NCBI RefSeq assembly: GCF_027570035.1
Contig: NZ_JAKMUU010000001.1
Span: forward strand, 620,001 to 684,000
Source of the DNA: Corynebacterium curieae
GTDB lineage: Bacteria > Actinomycetota > Actinomycetes > Mycobacteriales > Mycobacteriaceae
Length of the DNA: 64,000 nucleotides
Direction of reading: 5' to 3'
Below, one piece after another: positions 27,160-35,452 of the stretch. A program made the position numbers and the translations under genes. The stretch's first letter is position 1. Every line of letters begins with the position of its first letter. Below the pieces are notes generated by a model that did no database searches, had not been told where the DNA came from, and saw nothing but the letters and a program-made list of their open reading frames with translations.

Positions 27160-27441
27160 ATGATCCAATTCGTCTTCGGCGCCGCAGCAGGATACGTTTT
27201 TGGCACTAAAGCTGGCCGCAAGCGCTACCACCAGATTAAGGGCGCATACGAAAAGGCCGTCAACTCCCCCGTGACCAAGTCCGCTGTGACCTCCGCGCGC
27301 AAGGCGGTAGCTAACCGCCTCGACCCAGAACCACGCATGCGCGAGGTTCGTGATTTATCCGCCAAGCGCAAGGGTAAAGGCCGGTTGCGCGGATCGCAGG
27401 TGGATAATGCGGACCGCATTTATGAACCCGATGAGGACTAG
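27160..27441 (+). CDS. YtxH-like small protein
   Basis: A 93-residue protein whose N-terminus MIQFVFGAAAGYVFGTKAGR is the short glycine-rich hydrophobic helix of YtxH-domain proteins. A basic, helical segment with KAVNSPVTKSAVTSARKAV and a charged tail follow. It is probably membrane-associated. The function of the family is not established. It faces dnaG tail to tail with a strong shared terminator between them. Confidence 0.75.
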   Translation: MIQFVFGAAAGYVFGTKAGRKRYHQIKGAYEKAVNSPVTKSAVTSARKAVANRLDPEPRMREVRDLSAKRKGKGRLRGSQVDNADRIYEPDED

Positions 27442-27468
27442 GTAGATTTAGGTCTCGCCTCTCCCCCT

Positions 27469-27509
27469 TCCCCTCGGCGCGCAGCTGATTCTATTGCGCG
27501 CCGAGGGGA
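27469..27509. terminator. Terminator between YtxH-like gene and dnaG
   Basis: A 15-base perfect stem TCCCCTCGGCGCGCA / TGCGCGCCGAGGGGA is followed by GATTTTTAT on the plus strand. It ends the YtxH-like transcript and, lying 6 bases after the dnaG stop, may also serve dnaG. Confidence 0.9.
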
Positions 27510-27514
27510 GATTT

Positions 27515-29437
27515 TTATGCTTGGGGAGGCGTGCCACGGAAGGCGCGGTCATTGAGTTCGCGGCGGGCCTGTTCGAGGGCGACGAGGTCGGCGAAGAGCG
27601 AGTTATAGCTGGCTTCATCATCGGACGGGCGCATGCGACCAAGACGAGCCTTGATCTGGGCGATTTGATCGCCCACCACGGTTTCTTGCAGGCGGGAAAG
27701 GACGGAGTCGGCGTATTTTTCGGGGCCGACGTCGGTAGGCAAAATTGCTTCTACGGCAAGTTCGGAGACGAAGTTGCGGCCGGTGAGATCCTGCATTTCG
27801 CCGGCTACTGCTGCGATCCATTCCACGGCTGGCATCGTCGCACCCTGGGCGGCGCCGCCGACGGCGGAAATGGCCTCGCGGACGAGGCGGTAGGCGTCGT
27901 TGGTATAGGCGTCGGCAGTAATGCCATCGAAGTACGAGCCCGCTACCTGCGGCATCTGCAAGGCCAGCTTGAGGGCCTCGCGCTGTGGCCACAGGTGGGT
28001 TTCCTTGGGGCTCGGCGGATGGATCATCGGCACGTCCTGCTGCGCCGGCTGTTGCTTCGCGTTGTCGAAGCGACGAATGGTGGGTTTTTCGGCCTTCTTG
28101 GGCTTGCGCGCCTCGGCGCGGACCTGCTGGAGGACCTCCTCCGGGTTGGGCCAGCCCACCCAGCCGGCAAGGCGGCGGGCGTACTCGCGCTGCAGGGGCT
28201 GATCGCGGATCTGCGCTACCACCGGCACTGCGCGGCGCAGGGCCTGCAAGCGGCCCTCCGCGGTGTCGATGCGGTACTCCGCAATGACGGATTGGATAAC
28301 GAACTCGAACATGGGGATGCGGTCCGCAATGAGCTCGCGCACGGCGGCGTCGCCCTTCTGCAGGCGCAGATCGCACGGGTCCATGCCGTCTGGCGCCACG
28401 GAGACGAAGGACTGGCCGGTGAATTTCTGCTCGCCGTCGAAGGCCCGCATGGCGGCCTTCTGCCCTGCCTCATCGCCGTCGAAGGTATAGATGAGCTCGC
28501 CATTGAAGTAGGAATCATCCAGCATGAGGCGGCGCAGCACCTGCAGGTGCTCGCCGCCAAAGGCGGTGCCACACGATGCTACTGCGGTTTTCACACCGGC
28601 CGCATACATGGCCATGACGTCCGTATAGCCTTCCACCACCACAGCCTGGTGGTTATCGGCGATATTGCGCTTGGCCAGATCGAGGCCAAAGAGCACCTTG
28701 GACTTGTGATAGAGCATGGTGTCCGGGGTGTTCATGTATTTGCCGAGCTTGTCGTCGTCGAAAAGCTTGCGTGCGCCAAAGCCAATGACGTTGCCGGATA
28801 AGTCCTTGATAGGCCACAGCAGGCGGCGGTGGAAGCGGTCAATGGGGCCGCGCTTGCCCATCCTGGAAATGCCGGCGGCATCCAGCTCCTCGAAGGAAAA
28901 GCCCAAGCGCAACAGGTGCTTGGTGGCGGTATCCCAGCCTTCCGGCGCATAGCCGCACTCAAAGTCATAAATGACTTCCCTGGAAAAGCCGCGATCCAGC
29001 AGGAAATCGCGGGCCGTGGCCGCCTGCGGGGTCTCCAATTGCTGGCGGTAGAACTCGTGCGCCGCCTTATTCGCGGCGATAAGGCGCTGGCGCGTGCCGG
29101 GCTTCTCATTGCGCGCGCCCGTGGAACCGCCCTGGTAATTAATGTGGTAGCCAATCTTTTGCGCTACCGCTTCTACCGCCTCTGGGAAGGAGACCTGCTC
29201 CATTTCCATCAGGAAGCTAAAGACATCGCCACCCTTGCCGGTGGAAAAGCAGTGATAGTAGCCGCGCTGCGGGCGCACGTGGAAGGACGGGGTCTTTTCA
29301 TCCTTGAAGGGGCTAAGCCCCTTGAGCGAATCGTGTCCGGCGGGTTTGAGCTGAACGTACTCGCCCACGATCTCTTCTAAAGGCGCGCGTTCACGGATAG
29401 CTTGGATGTCGCTGTCCGGAATTCTGCCTTTTGCCAT
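27515..29437 (-). CDS. dnaG: DNA primase with a degenerate zinc-binding site
   Basis: A 640-residue primase that makes RNA primers at the replication fork. The N-terminal domain is recognisable (GLSPFKDEKTPSFHVRP, then YHCFSTGKGGDVFSF), but three of the four zinc ligands of the usual CHC2 site are replaced: Ser42, Lys45 and Thr66, with only Cys63 kept. The catalytic TOPRIM core is normal (VVVEGYTDVMAMYAAG, and LIYTFDGDEAGQKAA), as is the RNA polymerase basic domain (FERKLFDDDKLGKYMNT region). The C-terminal helicase-interaction domain follows. An intact essential-looking gene argues that the changed zinc site is tolerated. I believe it is shared by corynebacteria but could not check. Confidence 0.95.
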   Translation of the reverse strand: MAKGRIPDSDIQAIRERAPLEEIVGEYVQLKPAGHDSLKGLSPFKDEKTPSFHVRPQRGYYHCFSTGKGGDVFSFLMEMEQVSFPEAVEAVAQKIGYHINYQGGSTGARNEKPGTRQRLIAANKAAHEFYRQQLETPQAATARDFLLDRGFSREVIYDFECGYAPEGWDTATKHLLRLGFSFEELDAAGISRMGKRGPIDRFHRRLLWPIKDLSGNVIGFGARKLFDDDKLGKYMNTPDTMLYHKSKVLFGLDLAKRNIADNHQAVVVEGYTDVMAMYAAGVKTAVASCGTAFGGEHLQVLRRLMLDDSYFNGELIYTFDGDEAGQKAAMRAFDGEQKFTGQSFVSVAPDGMDPCDLRLQKGDAAVRELIADRIPMFEFVIQSVIAEYRIDTAEGRLQALRRAVPVVAQIRDQPLQREYARRLAGWVGWPNPEEVLQQVRAEARKPKKAEKPTIRRFDNAKQQPAQQDVPMIHPPSPKETHLWPQREALKLALQMPQVAGSYFDGITADAYTNDAYRLVREAISAVGGAAQGATMPAVEWIAAVAGEMQDLTGRNFVSELAVEAILPTDVGPEKYADSVLSRLQETVVGDQIAQIKARLGRMRPSDDEASYNSLFADLVALEQARRELNDRAFRGTPPQA

Positions 29438-29648
29438 GCGTACAGACTACCCCGCGCGCGGTGGGAATGTTCAAATAGCTGGGTGAGGATGGTGACGTGG
29501 CCTTGGGTTCACGGATTGGGCCGAAATTACCCTCCAATGGGGTGCATTCCGCACGGCTTTGCCTACCCCCGTGACGGGGGAATTTTTGGCCTTGCTAGCG
29601 CTTTGGGCTGATTTACGTTTTTACCGCTGCACCTGCAACAATAAAGGT

Positions 29649-30113
29649 ATGCCCAAGTCCCACGCGTCCAAGAAATCGCTCCCGGTAGCCCTCGGCGGTC
29701 TTGCGCTCGCCGTCGTGGCAGGCTACTTCGGCTTCGACCTCGGCGGCGATGGTGATTCCTCTTCCGCTTCTTCTCCGTCCGAGTCCAATGGAGGGGCCGC
29801 GCTTGGCGACGCCGATACGTGCGAGATGTCTTCCCTCCCCGCCGAGGCCAAGGACACCGCCGACGATATCTTGGCCGGTGGCCCCTACGAATATCCCGAT
29901 AATGACAACGCCCGCTTTGGCAACTACGAAGGGCGCTTGCCGCAGCAGGACAAGAATTACTACCGCGAATACACGGTAGAAACACCCGGCAGTAAGAACC
30001 GCGGCGCTCGCCGCATTATCACCGGCGGCGGCAGCGAGACCGACCCGGATGTGTGGTACTACACCGATGACCACTATGAAAGCTTCTGTTCTATCCCGGA
30101 CGCGGAGGAGTAA
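29649..30113 (+). CDS. Exported guanyl-specific ribonuclease, RNase Sa type
   Basis: A 154-residue protein. An N-terminal signal or anchor segment (LPVALGGLALAVVAGYFGF) and a Ser/Gly linker precede a microbial ribonuclease domain of about 95 residues. The domain matches RNase Sa closely: REYTVETPGSKNRGARRIIT holds the catalytic Glu and the two Arg, and YTDDHYESFC holds the catalytic His. Cysteines in DTCEMS and SFCSI fit the single disulfide of RNase Sa. It should cut RNA after G outside the cytoplasm. The ATG at 29649 (AAAGGT before it) is preferred to 29559. The next gene, two bases on, encodes its likely inhibitor. Confidence 0.9.
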   Translation: MPKSHASKKSLPVALGGLALAVVAGYFGFDLGGDGDSSSASSPSESNGGAALGDADTCEMSSLPAEAKDTADDILAGGPYEYPDNDNARFGNYEGRLPQQDKNYYREYTVETPGSKNRGARRIITGGGSETDPDVWYYTDDHYESFCSIPDAEE

Positions 30114-30115
30114 TA

Positions 30116-30349
30116 ATGCAACGCATCCTCATTACTGAACACATCCGCACCCGCGCGGATTTCTTCAACGCTCTTGGCCGCACCCGCGGCTGCGAGGACT
30201 GCGGCCCACGCAACCTCGACGACCTTGCAGATTTCCTGCGCGAGCAACACACCACCGTCATCGTCGCGTCTCATATGGAACTCGCCGAGGAAGATTTGCA
30301 GGGCGTTGCCACTGTTTTGAAGGATCAGGGAGTGAAGTTGGTGCGCTAA
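30116..30349 (+). CDS. Barstar-family ribonuclease inhibitor
   Basis: A 77-residue cytoplasmic protein. NLDDLADFLREQ lines up with the barstar helix NLDALWDCL, whose two Asp residues enter the barnase active site. The following VIVASHMELAEEDLQ and GVKLVR match the remaining strand-helix pattern. It is shorter than B. amyloliquefaciens barstar (89 residues). It starts two bases after the RNase stop, so inhibitor and enzyme are made together, protecting the cell before the RNase is exported. The role is inferred from family and position. Confidence 0.85.
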   Translation: MQRILITEHIRTRADFFNALGRTRGCEDCGPRNLDDLADFLREQHTTVIVASHMELAEEDLQGVATVLKDQGVKLVR

Positions 30350-30390
30350 GTGCTTTCTTAAACCAAGCGATAGTGGTGGGTGCGTAGATT

Positions 30391-30432
30391 AAAGGCCGGA
30401 CCGAGGACGTGGGGTCCTCAGTTCGGCCTTTT
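30391..30432. terminator. Terminator after the RNase/barstar operon
   Basis: AAAGGCCGGACCGAGGAC folds back on GTCCTCAGTTCGGCCTTTT with one mismatch. It lies 41 bases after the barstar stop, and ends in TTTT on the plus strand. Confidence 0.85.
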
Positions 30433-30490
30433 CACGCTCACGTATCACAGATACGCTATTTGTCTAACGCCAGCGAAGATGCCATGCGAA

Positions 30491-33400
30491 CTAGAGCCCG
30501 AGGGCGCGCTTTAGCTTCTGGATGGTCTCCGGGGCGAAGTAGTTCAGCAAGCCCGCGATAATCCCGGTAGCACCCGCGGCACCGATAAGGGCGCCAAAGA
30601 TGGCAGGGAGCACGCGGTGGGAGCTTCCCTGGCTCGAGCTGGAACTGCTCGAAGAGGAATCAGAACTGGAGCTGCTGCCTGGGTTGTGGCTGCCGCCAGT
30701 TGCGGTAACTTCCACGACTCGAGAAGCTAGAGCTTGGTTTCCAGCGGAGTCTGTGACGGCGTAGGTCACCGAATAAGTGCCTGGCTTGGAGGTATCCACG
30801 CTGCCGATAACCTTCACCTTATCGGTGAGATCACCATCCTCCTTGTCCTTGGCGCTCACACCCTTGGTGAGATCAGCCTCTGCGCCCTGGGAGATGGTGA
30901 GCTTCTCACTGGGGACCACAAGCTCAGGAGCCGCGTTATCCGCAGTGTTTTCCTGCGCGGTGAAGACGCCGAACTGGCGGACGATGCCGCGCTTGTTGGC
31001 GTCCTTAGAAGAGGCGTCGGCAGTCGTGGCATACCAGCCGTAGGTCTCACCAGCCTTAAGGTCCTTGTAGATCGTGCTCGTAGGCCAGCCGGACTTGGCG
31101 GTGTCTTTACCAATTTCCTTGCCGGTATCGGTCAACGCAACCATGGAATTGGTCTCGAAATTGGTCTTGCGCGTCTTGAACTGGATGGGTACGCGGAATT
31201 CATCCTCGTGGCCGTTATAGCGCTGGCGGTCGTCGTACTCGGTGGCGTTGTGGTCATCCAGCAACGGTGAGTAAGTATCCACCACCATCTCATTGTTCTT
31301 CAGGTCAAACTGCAGCAGACGCAGGTAGCTGGAACCGAAGCGAAGGCCGGTATCGCCGTCGTACTTGCCCGTCTCAGTCAGACCCAGCTCATCGGAGCCC
31401 ACCTCGTAGAACTGGTAGTCCGCCAGTAGCTCGGTCACGTGGTTATTGGTATGGCCTACATCCTTGCGGGTGACAATGGATACGCCGTGCTCGTGCCCCG
31501 CCAGGACCAAAGCAACGTTCGGGTTCTTCTTGATCACATTGTCATAAACCATCACGCCATCGTGGGAGAAGTCGGAGTTGCGGCCGTCAGGGCTATTGGA
31601 TGGCTTGAGGTAAGCGTGGGTGAGCACGATGGCATTGCGCTCCGGGTACTGCTTGAGCACCTTATCGGCCCAGGCTGCCTCTTCTTCGGTGACATCATAG
31701 CCCAAGTGCAGGGCGATGAAGTCCATTCCGTTGGTGGTAAAGAGGTCATAGTGGTTGTCGTTATCGCCCTCAGCATAAGGGTGGTACGAAGCATCTTCCT
31801 TGGCCCAATTGCCCTTGCCCTGCTGTGCCTCGTAGCGCTCTGGGCCGAAGTACTCGTTGTACAGGTTGCCCGCACCAACATCTTCACCGCTGATGTTGTC
31901 GTGGTTGCCCGGAAGCACGCCATTGACCACACCTGCATCTTCCAAGTTCTTCTGTGCCTTGGACGCCACCTCGAATTCCTTTTTAGCGTTGGCACGGTCC
32001 TCGCCTGCTACGCGCCAGTTCTCAATGAGGTCGCCGGTGTGTGCAGAGTAAGCAATCTTGCGCTCTTCTGCGTTATCTGCAATCCACTTGGTAACTGCGG
32101 TATAGCCTTCCTCCCACTTCTTGCGTTCCTCGGCCGTGGCCTTCTCTACCGCGCCTTCGGAGAGGTACTGGGTATCGGTATGGTGCGCAATAGCAAAGTC
32201 ATAGTCGTTGGCGTCTGCGAATTCCTCGTTGACGGGCTCATTGAGGTCATCGGCAAAAACGTCATAGCCCACCACCATGGTGTGGATGGTATCGCCATCG
32301 ACAAAGTCATTGTTAACCTGCGCACTCAGGCTGACTTGATCGTCGGATACACCGCGAGACTCCGCAAGCTTTTCCCACGTAGAGGTCTTGGTATTCCACG
32401 CCATGAGGCGAACAGCACGCTTGGGATCTACTGCACCGGACCAGGCAAGGTCGTGGGTCTCCTTTTCTGCGTCCTTGATAGTTAGATCAAAGCGCTGGAA
32501 TGGCATGTTCTCGGTAGAAGCAGACTTCTGTGCCTCTTCGTTGGACGGGGTCAAAGACTTCTCAAAGTCCTCGCCATCCTGATATTCAAAATCCAGCTCT
32601 TCCGGGATTTCATTAAAGGTTCCTTGGAAGCCGTTCTCCGCTACGCTGACATCGGCTTCGGTGAAGGTGGTTTCCACGTCCCCACCGCTCGGGTTTTCCG
32701 CGCGGGCCGAGATGGTTGCTCCGTTGCTGGTAGGAGTGGAATCGGTTCCGGCAGCACCCGGTAGGTTGCCGGAAGTGAAATCGATGGACTGCGAGATTTG
32801 GTTGCCAAAAACATCGTGGCCTTCAACCTCGATGACGTGGTTGCCTTCCTTCAGGCCAGTGCCGATCTCCTGCCCACGCTCAATCTCCTCACCATCCAGT
32901 GTGTAGGTGAGTTCACGGGAAATGAGAGCTTCATCATTTACCGCGACATCGAAGGATACCGGGCTGGTTAGGTGATCACCGGCGCTCGGGGTGGAGCTGG
33001 TGATCTCTGCCTTCTTGTCGGTGCTCAGGTTTGAGTCCTCATACAGTGCCGTCACGTCTTGTGCACTGAGCGGATCGGAGAAGACGCGTGCTTCACTAAC
33101 CGCCACGTCCGAGTAGAACTGGGCGCTATTATTTGGGCCGGAATCAGCGCCAATCATCACTGCGGTGGAATTGCTCTTCGGCTTCTTGATATCACCGGTG
33201 GCGCCGGTGTTCTCGGCGACCTTCTCACCGTTGACGTAAAGCTCATTCTTGTGGCCATCGAATACGCCGACCGCGTGATACCACTGGCCCGGTTCCATCT
33301 TCTGTTGGGCCTTCTTATAACCGCCGTTGGCATTAACGGTAAAGGTCAGCTGGTCACCATAGATGACCATAGCCCAGCCACCGGCTTCCTTATTAGCGCA

Positions 33401-33757
33401 CAGGCTCTTTTCGTTGCCGTCAAAGTCGCCGTCATAGCGGAAGACGCACTCCACGGTGAATCCGTCTTTGACTTGGTCAAACTTATCTCCGATATCAAAG
33501 CCGACAGCATCCTTGCGGCCGTCGAACTGAGCGACAGGGCGCTCGAGCACGCTGTCCTGTGCAACTGAAGGCGCACCGATGGTTAGCGGCTCGGTTTCGG
33601 AGGCGGAGTTGGTGATGGTCCCATTGTCGAGGGCCATATCGAAGATATCTGCTTGAGGCAGGGATTGAGCAGAAGCGAATGCGGGAGCCACTAGGCTCGA
33701 ACCGGCCAGGCTGATGGAGGTAATCAGAGCGGCCTTATAAAAACGTCGTTGAGACAC
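30491..33757 (-). CDS. Large exported LamG/calcineurin-type phosphoesterase with C-terminal anchor
   Basis: A 1088-residue surface protein. After a signal peptide (ALITSISLAGSSLVAPAFASA) comes a LamG/concanavalin-like domain (about 40-245; QWYHAVGVFDGHKNELYVNG). Ig-like segments follow, then a calcineurin-type metallophosphatase domain (about 500-780) with the metal-site motifs AHHTDTQY, HTGDLIENW, PGNHDN, LTHAY and LAGHEHG. A further beta domain and a DUF5011-like Ig domain (PGTYSVTYAVTDSAGNQA) lead to a long Ser run, one membrane helix (LPAIFGALIGAAGATGIIAG) and a short basic tail. It probably hydrolyses phosphoesters at the surface, with the LamG part binding a glycan. The start is GTG with AAGGA upstream. 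Confidence 0.87.
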   Translation of the reverse strand: MSQRRFYKAALITSISLAGSSLVAPAFASAQSLPQADIFDMALDNGTITNSASETEPLTIGAPSVAQDSVLERPVAQFDGRKDAVGFDIGDKFDQVKDGFTVECVFRYDGDFDGNEKSLCANKEAGGWAMVIYGDQLTFTVNANGGYKKAQQKMEPGQWYHAVGVFDGHKNELYVNGEKVAENTGATGDIKKPKSNSTAVMIGADSGPNNSAQFYSDVAVSEARVFSDPLSAQDVTALYEDSNLSTDKKAEITSSTPSAGDHLTSPVSFDVAVNDEALISRELTYTLDGEEIERGQEIGTGLKEGNHVIEVEGHDVFGNQISQSIDFTSGNLPGAAGTDSTPTSNGATISARAENPSGGDVETTFTEADVSVAENGFQGTFNEIPEELDFEYQDGEDFEKSLTPSNEEAQKSASTENMPFQRFDLTIKDAEKETHDLAWSGAVDPKRAVRLMAWNTKTSTWEKLAESRGVSDDQVSLSAQVNNDFVDGDTIHTMVVGYDVFADDLNEPVNEEFADANDYDFAIAHHTDTQYLSEGAVEKATAEERKKWEEGYTAVTKWIADNAEERKIAYSAHTGDLIENWRVAGEDRANAKKEFEVASKAQKNLEDAGVVNGVLPGNHDNISGEDVGAGNLYNEYFGPERYEAQQGKGNWAKEDASYHPYAEGDNDNHYDLFTTNGMDFIALHLGYDVTEEEAAWADKVLKQYPERNAIVLTHAYLKPSNSPDGRNSDFSHDGVMVYDNVIKKNPNVALVLAGHEHGVSIVTRKDVGHTNNHVTELLADYQFYEVGSDELGLTETGKYDGDTGLRFGSSYLRLLQFDLKNNEMVVDTYSPLLDDHNATEYDDRQRYNGHEDEFRVPIQFKTRKTNFETNSMVALTDTGKEIGKDTAKSGWPTSTIYKDLKAGETYGWYATTADASSKDANKRGIVRQFGVFTAQENTADNAAPELVVPSEKLTISQGAEADLTKGVSAKDKEDGDLTDKVKVIGSVDTSKPGTYSVTYAVTDSAGNQALASRVVEVTATGGSHNPGSSSSSDSSSSSSSSSQGSSHRVLPAIFGALIGAAGATGIIAGLLNYFAPETIQKLKRALGL

Positions 33758-34108
33758 GAGAATTCCTTGATACTTAGTAAATGGGAGAGAGTTCGCGTCC
33801 AGTCATAGTGGAAGCGAATGGGACTAAGAGTAGGCCGGCTGATTTACGTAAAGTTGTCGGAATAGTTACGCCAAAATGAACGCGATTCAAATGTTTTTGG
33901 CTAGGAATTATTTCCCTTCTCCTTTTCAAGTTAGATCGCGGCTAAATACAGAGAAAAGGGTGAAAGAAACAGGGCAGTCAGGCTAAATAGCTACGCATTG
34001 TTTAGGCATAGAGATATGCCCGAGCTGAAACGGTGGCTCTCCAGTACGGTCATTCAAGCGCGATAGGACACTGAGTTCCTCGCAGACTTAGCCCAGTCCA
34101 GGCTTGTT
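33758..34108. other. Intergenic region between dgt and the large phosphoesterase
   Basis: This 351-base AT-rich stretch carries the promoter of the large phosphoesterase and the 3' flank of dgt. I see no gene, no clear terminator and no repeat in it. Confidence 0.5.
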
Positions 34109-35401
34109 CTAACTCAAAAACCCTGACAGCTCCGCGCTCCGGCGGGCCAGGCGCTCGAGCCGGGACTCGGTCATGGAGGCGATCTGGTCGATGATGGCGC
34201 GGTCGCGGGCGGCGTCGGTATCGGCCTGCTCCCACCACAGCCGGAAGGTGGCATCGAGGGAGCCGGGGGCGCCGGCTACGAGGTAGTCATAGACGCGGTA
34301 GATGCGCTCGCGCTGACGGTCTTGGCGCGCGAGGTGGGCGGGCTCGTCCATGACGTAGAGGACGGCGATGGTTTTGAGCAGCTTGACCTCGGCTTCGGCT
34401 TGCTTGGGTACGACGAGATCGCCATGCATACGGCCAAGGGTATTGGAGGCGATGAGATCGGCATTGGCCTCGCTGGTGGCGCCAACAGTCGCGCCGACGT
34501 AGCGGCCCACGAGCTCCGAGGTCATCTTTTTGAGGTTGGCATAGTCGCGCAAGGAATAGTCAAAGTCACCGATGGCGTTAATGACGCTTAAGTTGCGCAG
34601 ACTATCGGCCGCCTCCAAGAGCTCATCAGCGGTGCCGCCGAAGGCCTTGGCGCCCTTTTCCGCCAGCTGGGCCAGCTCCACCAAATCCCACAGAACGTTC
34701 AAAGAGATGCGCTGGGAGATGATGCCATCTTCCACATCGTGCACGGAGTAGGCGATGTCATCGGACCAGTCCATGACCTGGGCTTCGATGCACTTGCGGT
34801 TATCGGTATGGCCCTCGCGCAGCCAGTCCAAAAGGTCCGCGTCCTCGTCATAGGCGCCGTACTTGCGGTTGGTGGTGCCATCGGGATTGGTCTTGGTCCA
34901 GGGGTATTTGCAGGCGCCGTCGAGGGCCGCGCGGGTGAGGTTGAGGCCAAAGCTCTGTGGCTGGCCGTGGGCATCGTCCACGATGACTTTGGGCTCCAGG
35001 CGGGTCAGGATGCGCAGGGTCTGGGCGTTGCCTTCGAAGCCGTTGAGGGCGACCTCGTTGAGCGCGTTCTCGCCGTTGTGCCCGTAGGGCGGGTGGCCGA
35101 TGTCATGGGTAAGCCCGGCCATGTCACACAGATCGGGATCGAGGCCGAGCCCAGCACCAATGCTGCGCGCGATTTGGCCCACCTCCAGCGAGTGGGTAAG
35201 CCGGGTGCGCGGGGTATCGCCGTCACGCGGGCCGACGACCTGCGTTTTATCCGCTAGCCGGCGCAGCGCCGCCGAGTGCAGCACGCGGGCGCGATCGCGA
35301 GCAAAGACCCCGCGGTGTTCCTCCACATTGTGGAAGGCTGAGCCCTTCGGCTTTTCATCGGCCAGGCGGGCAAAGTCGGCGGCGGAATAAGAATAGGACA
35401 C
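34109..35401 (-). CDS. dgt: dGTP triphosphohydrolase-like protein
   Basis: A 430-residue HD-domain hydrolase that splits dNTPs (dGTP in the type enzyme) into deoxynucleoside and triphosphate. The HD metal site is intact: RLTHSLEVGQIARSIG near residue 67, LTHDIGHPPYGHNGENAL near 95 and DWSDDIAYSVHDVEDG near 212. The N-terminal RDRARVLHSAALRRLADKTQ is the usual nucleotide-binding segment. The start is GTG. The position between glyS and dnaG is conserved in corynebacteria, except that here an ABC exporter and other genes lie between glyS and dgt. Confidence 0.92.
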   Translation of the reverse strand: MSYSYSAADFARLADEKPKGSAFHNVEEHRGVFARDRARVLHSAALRRLADKTQVVGPRDGDTPRTRLTHSLEVGQIARSIGAGLGLDPDLCDMAGLTHDIGHPPYGHNGENALNEVALNGFEGNAQTLRILTRLEPKVIVDDAHGQPQSFGLNLTRAALDGACKYPWTKTNPDGTTNRKYGAYDEDADLLDWLREGHTDNRKCIEAQVMDWSDDIAYSVHDVEDGIISQRISLNVLWDLVELAQLAEKGAKAFGGTADELLEAADSLRNLSVINAIGDFDYSLRDYANLKKMTSELVGRYVGATVGATSEANADLIASNTLGRMHGDLVVPKQAEAEVKLLKTIAVLYVMDEPAHLARQDRQRERIYRVYDYLVAGAPGSLDATFRLWWEQADTDAARDRAIIDQIASMTESRLERLARRSAELSGFLS

Positions 35402-35452
35402 GGCCTAAAGTTTATTCCGCGAACTGGTCTTTTGGGTGAGCAACGTGGCCGC

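Noticed and set aside
27494..28801. A 435-codon plus-strand frame opposite dnaG
   Set aside because: Primase on the other strand is complete; the antisense protein is a chance product of codon bias.
31439..32485. A 348-codon hydrophobic plus-strand frame inside the large phosphoesterase
   Set aside because: The opposite strand carries the metallophosphatase motifs; the hydrophobicity here is what antisense of acidic codons yields.
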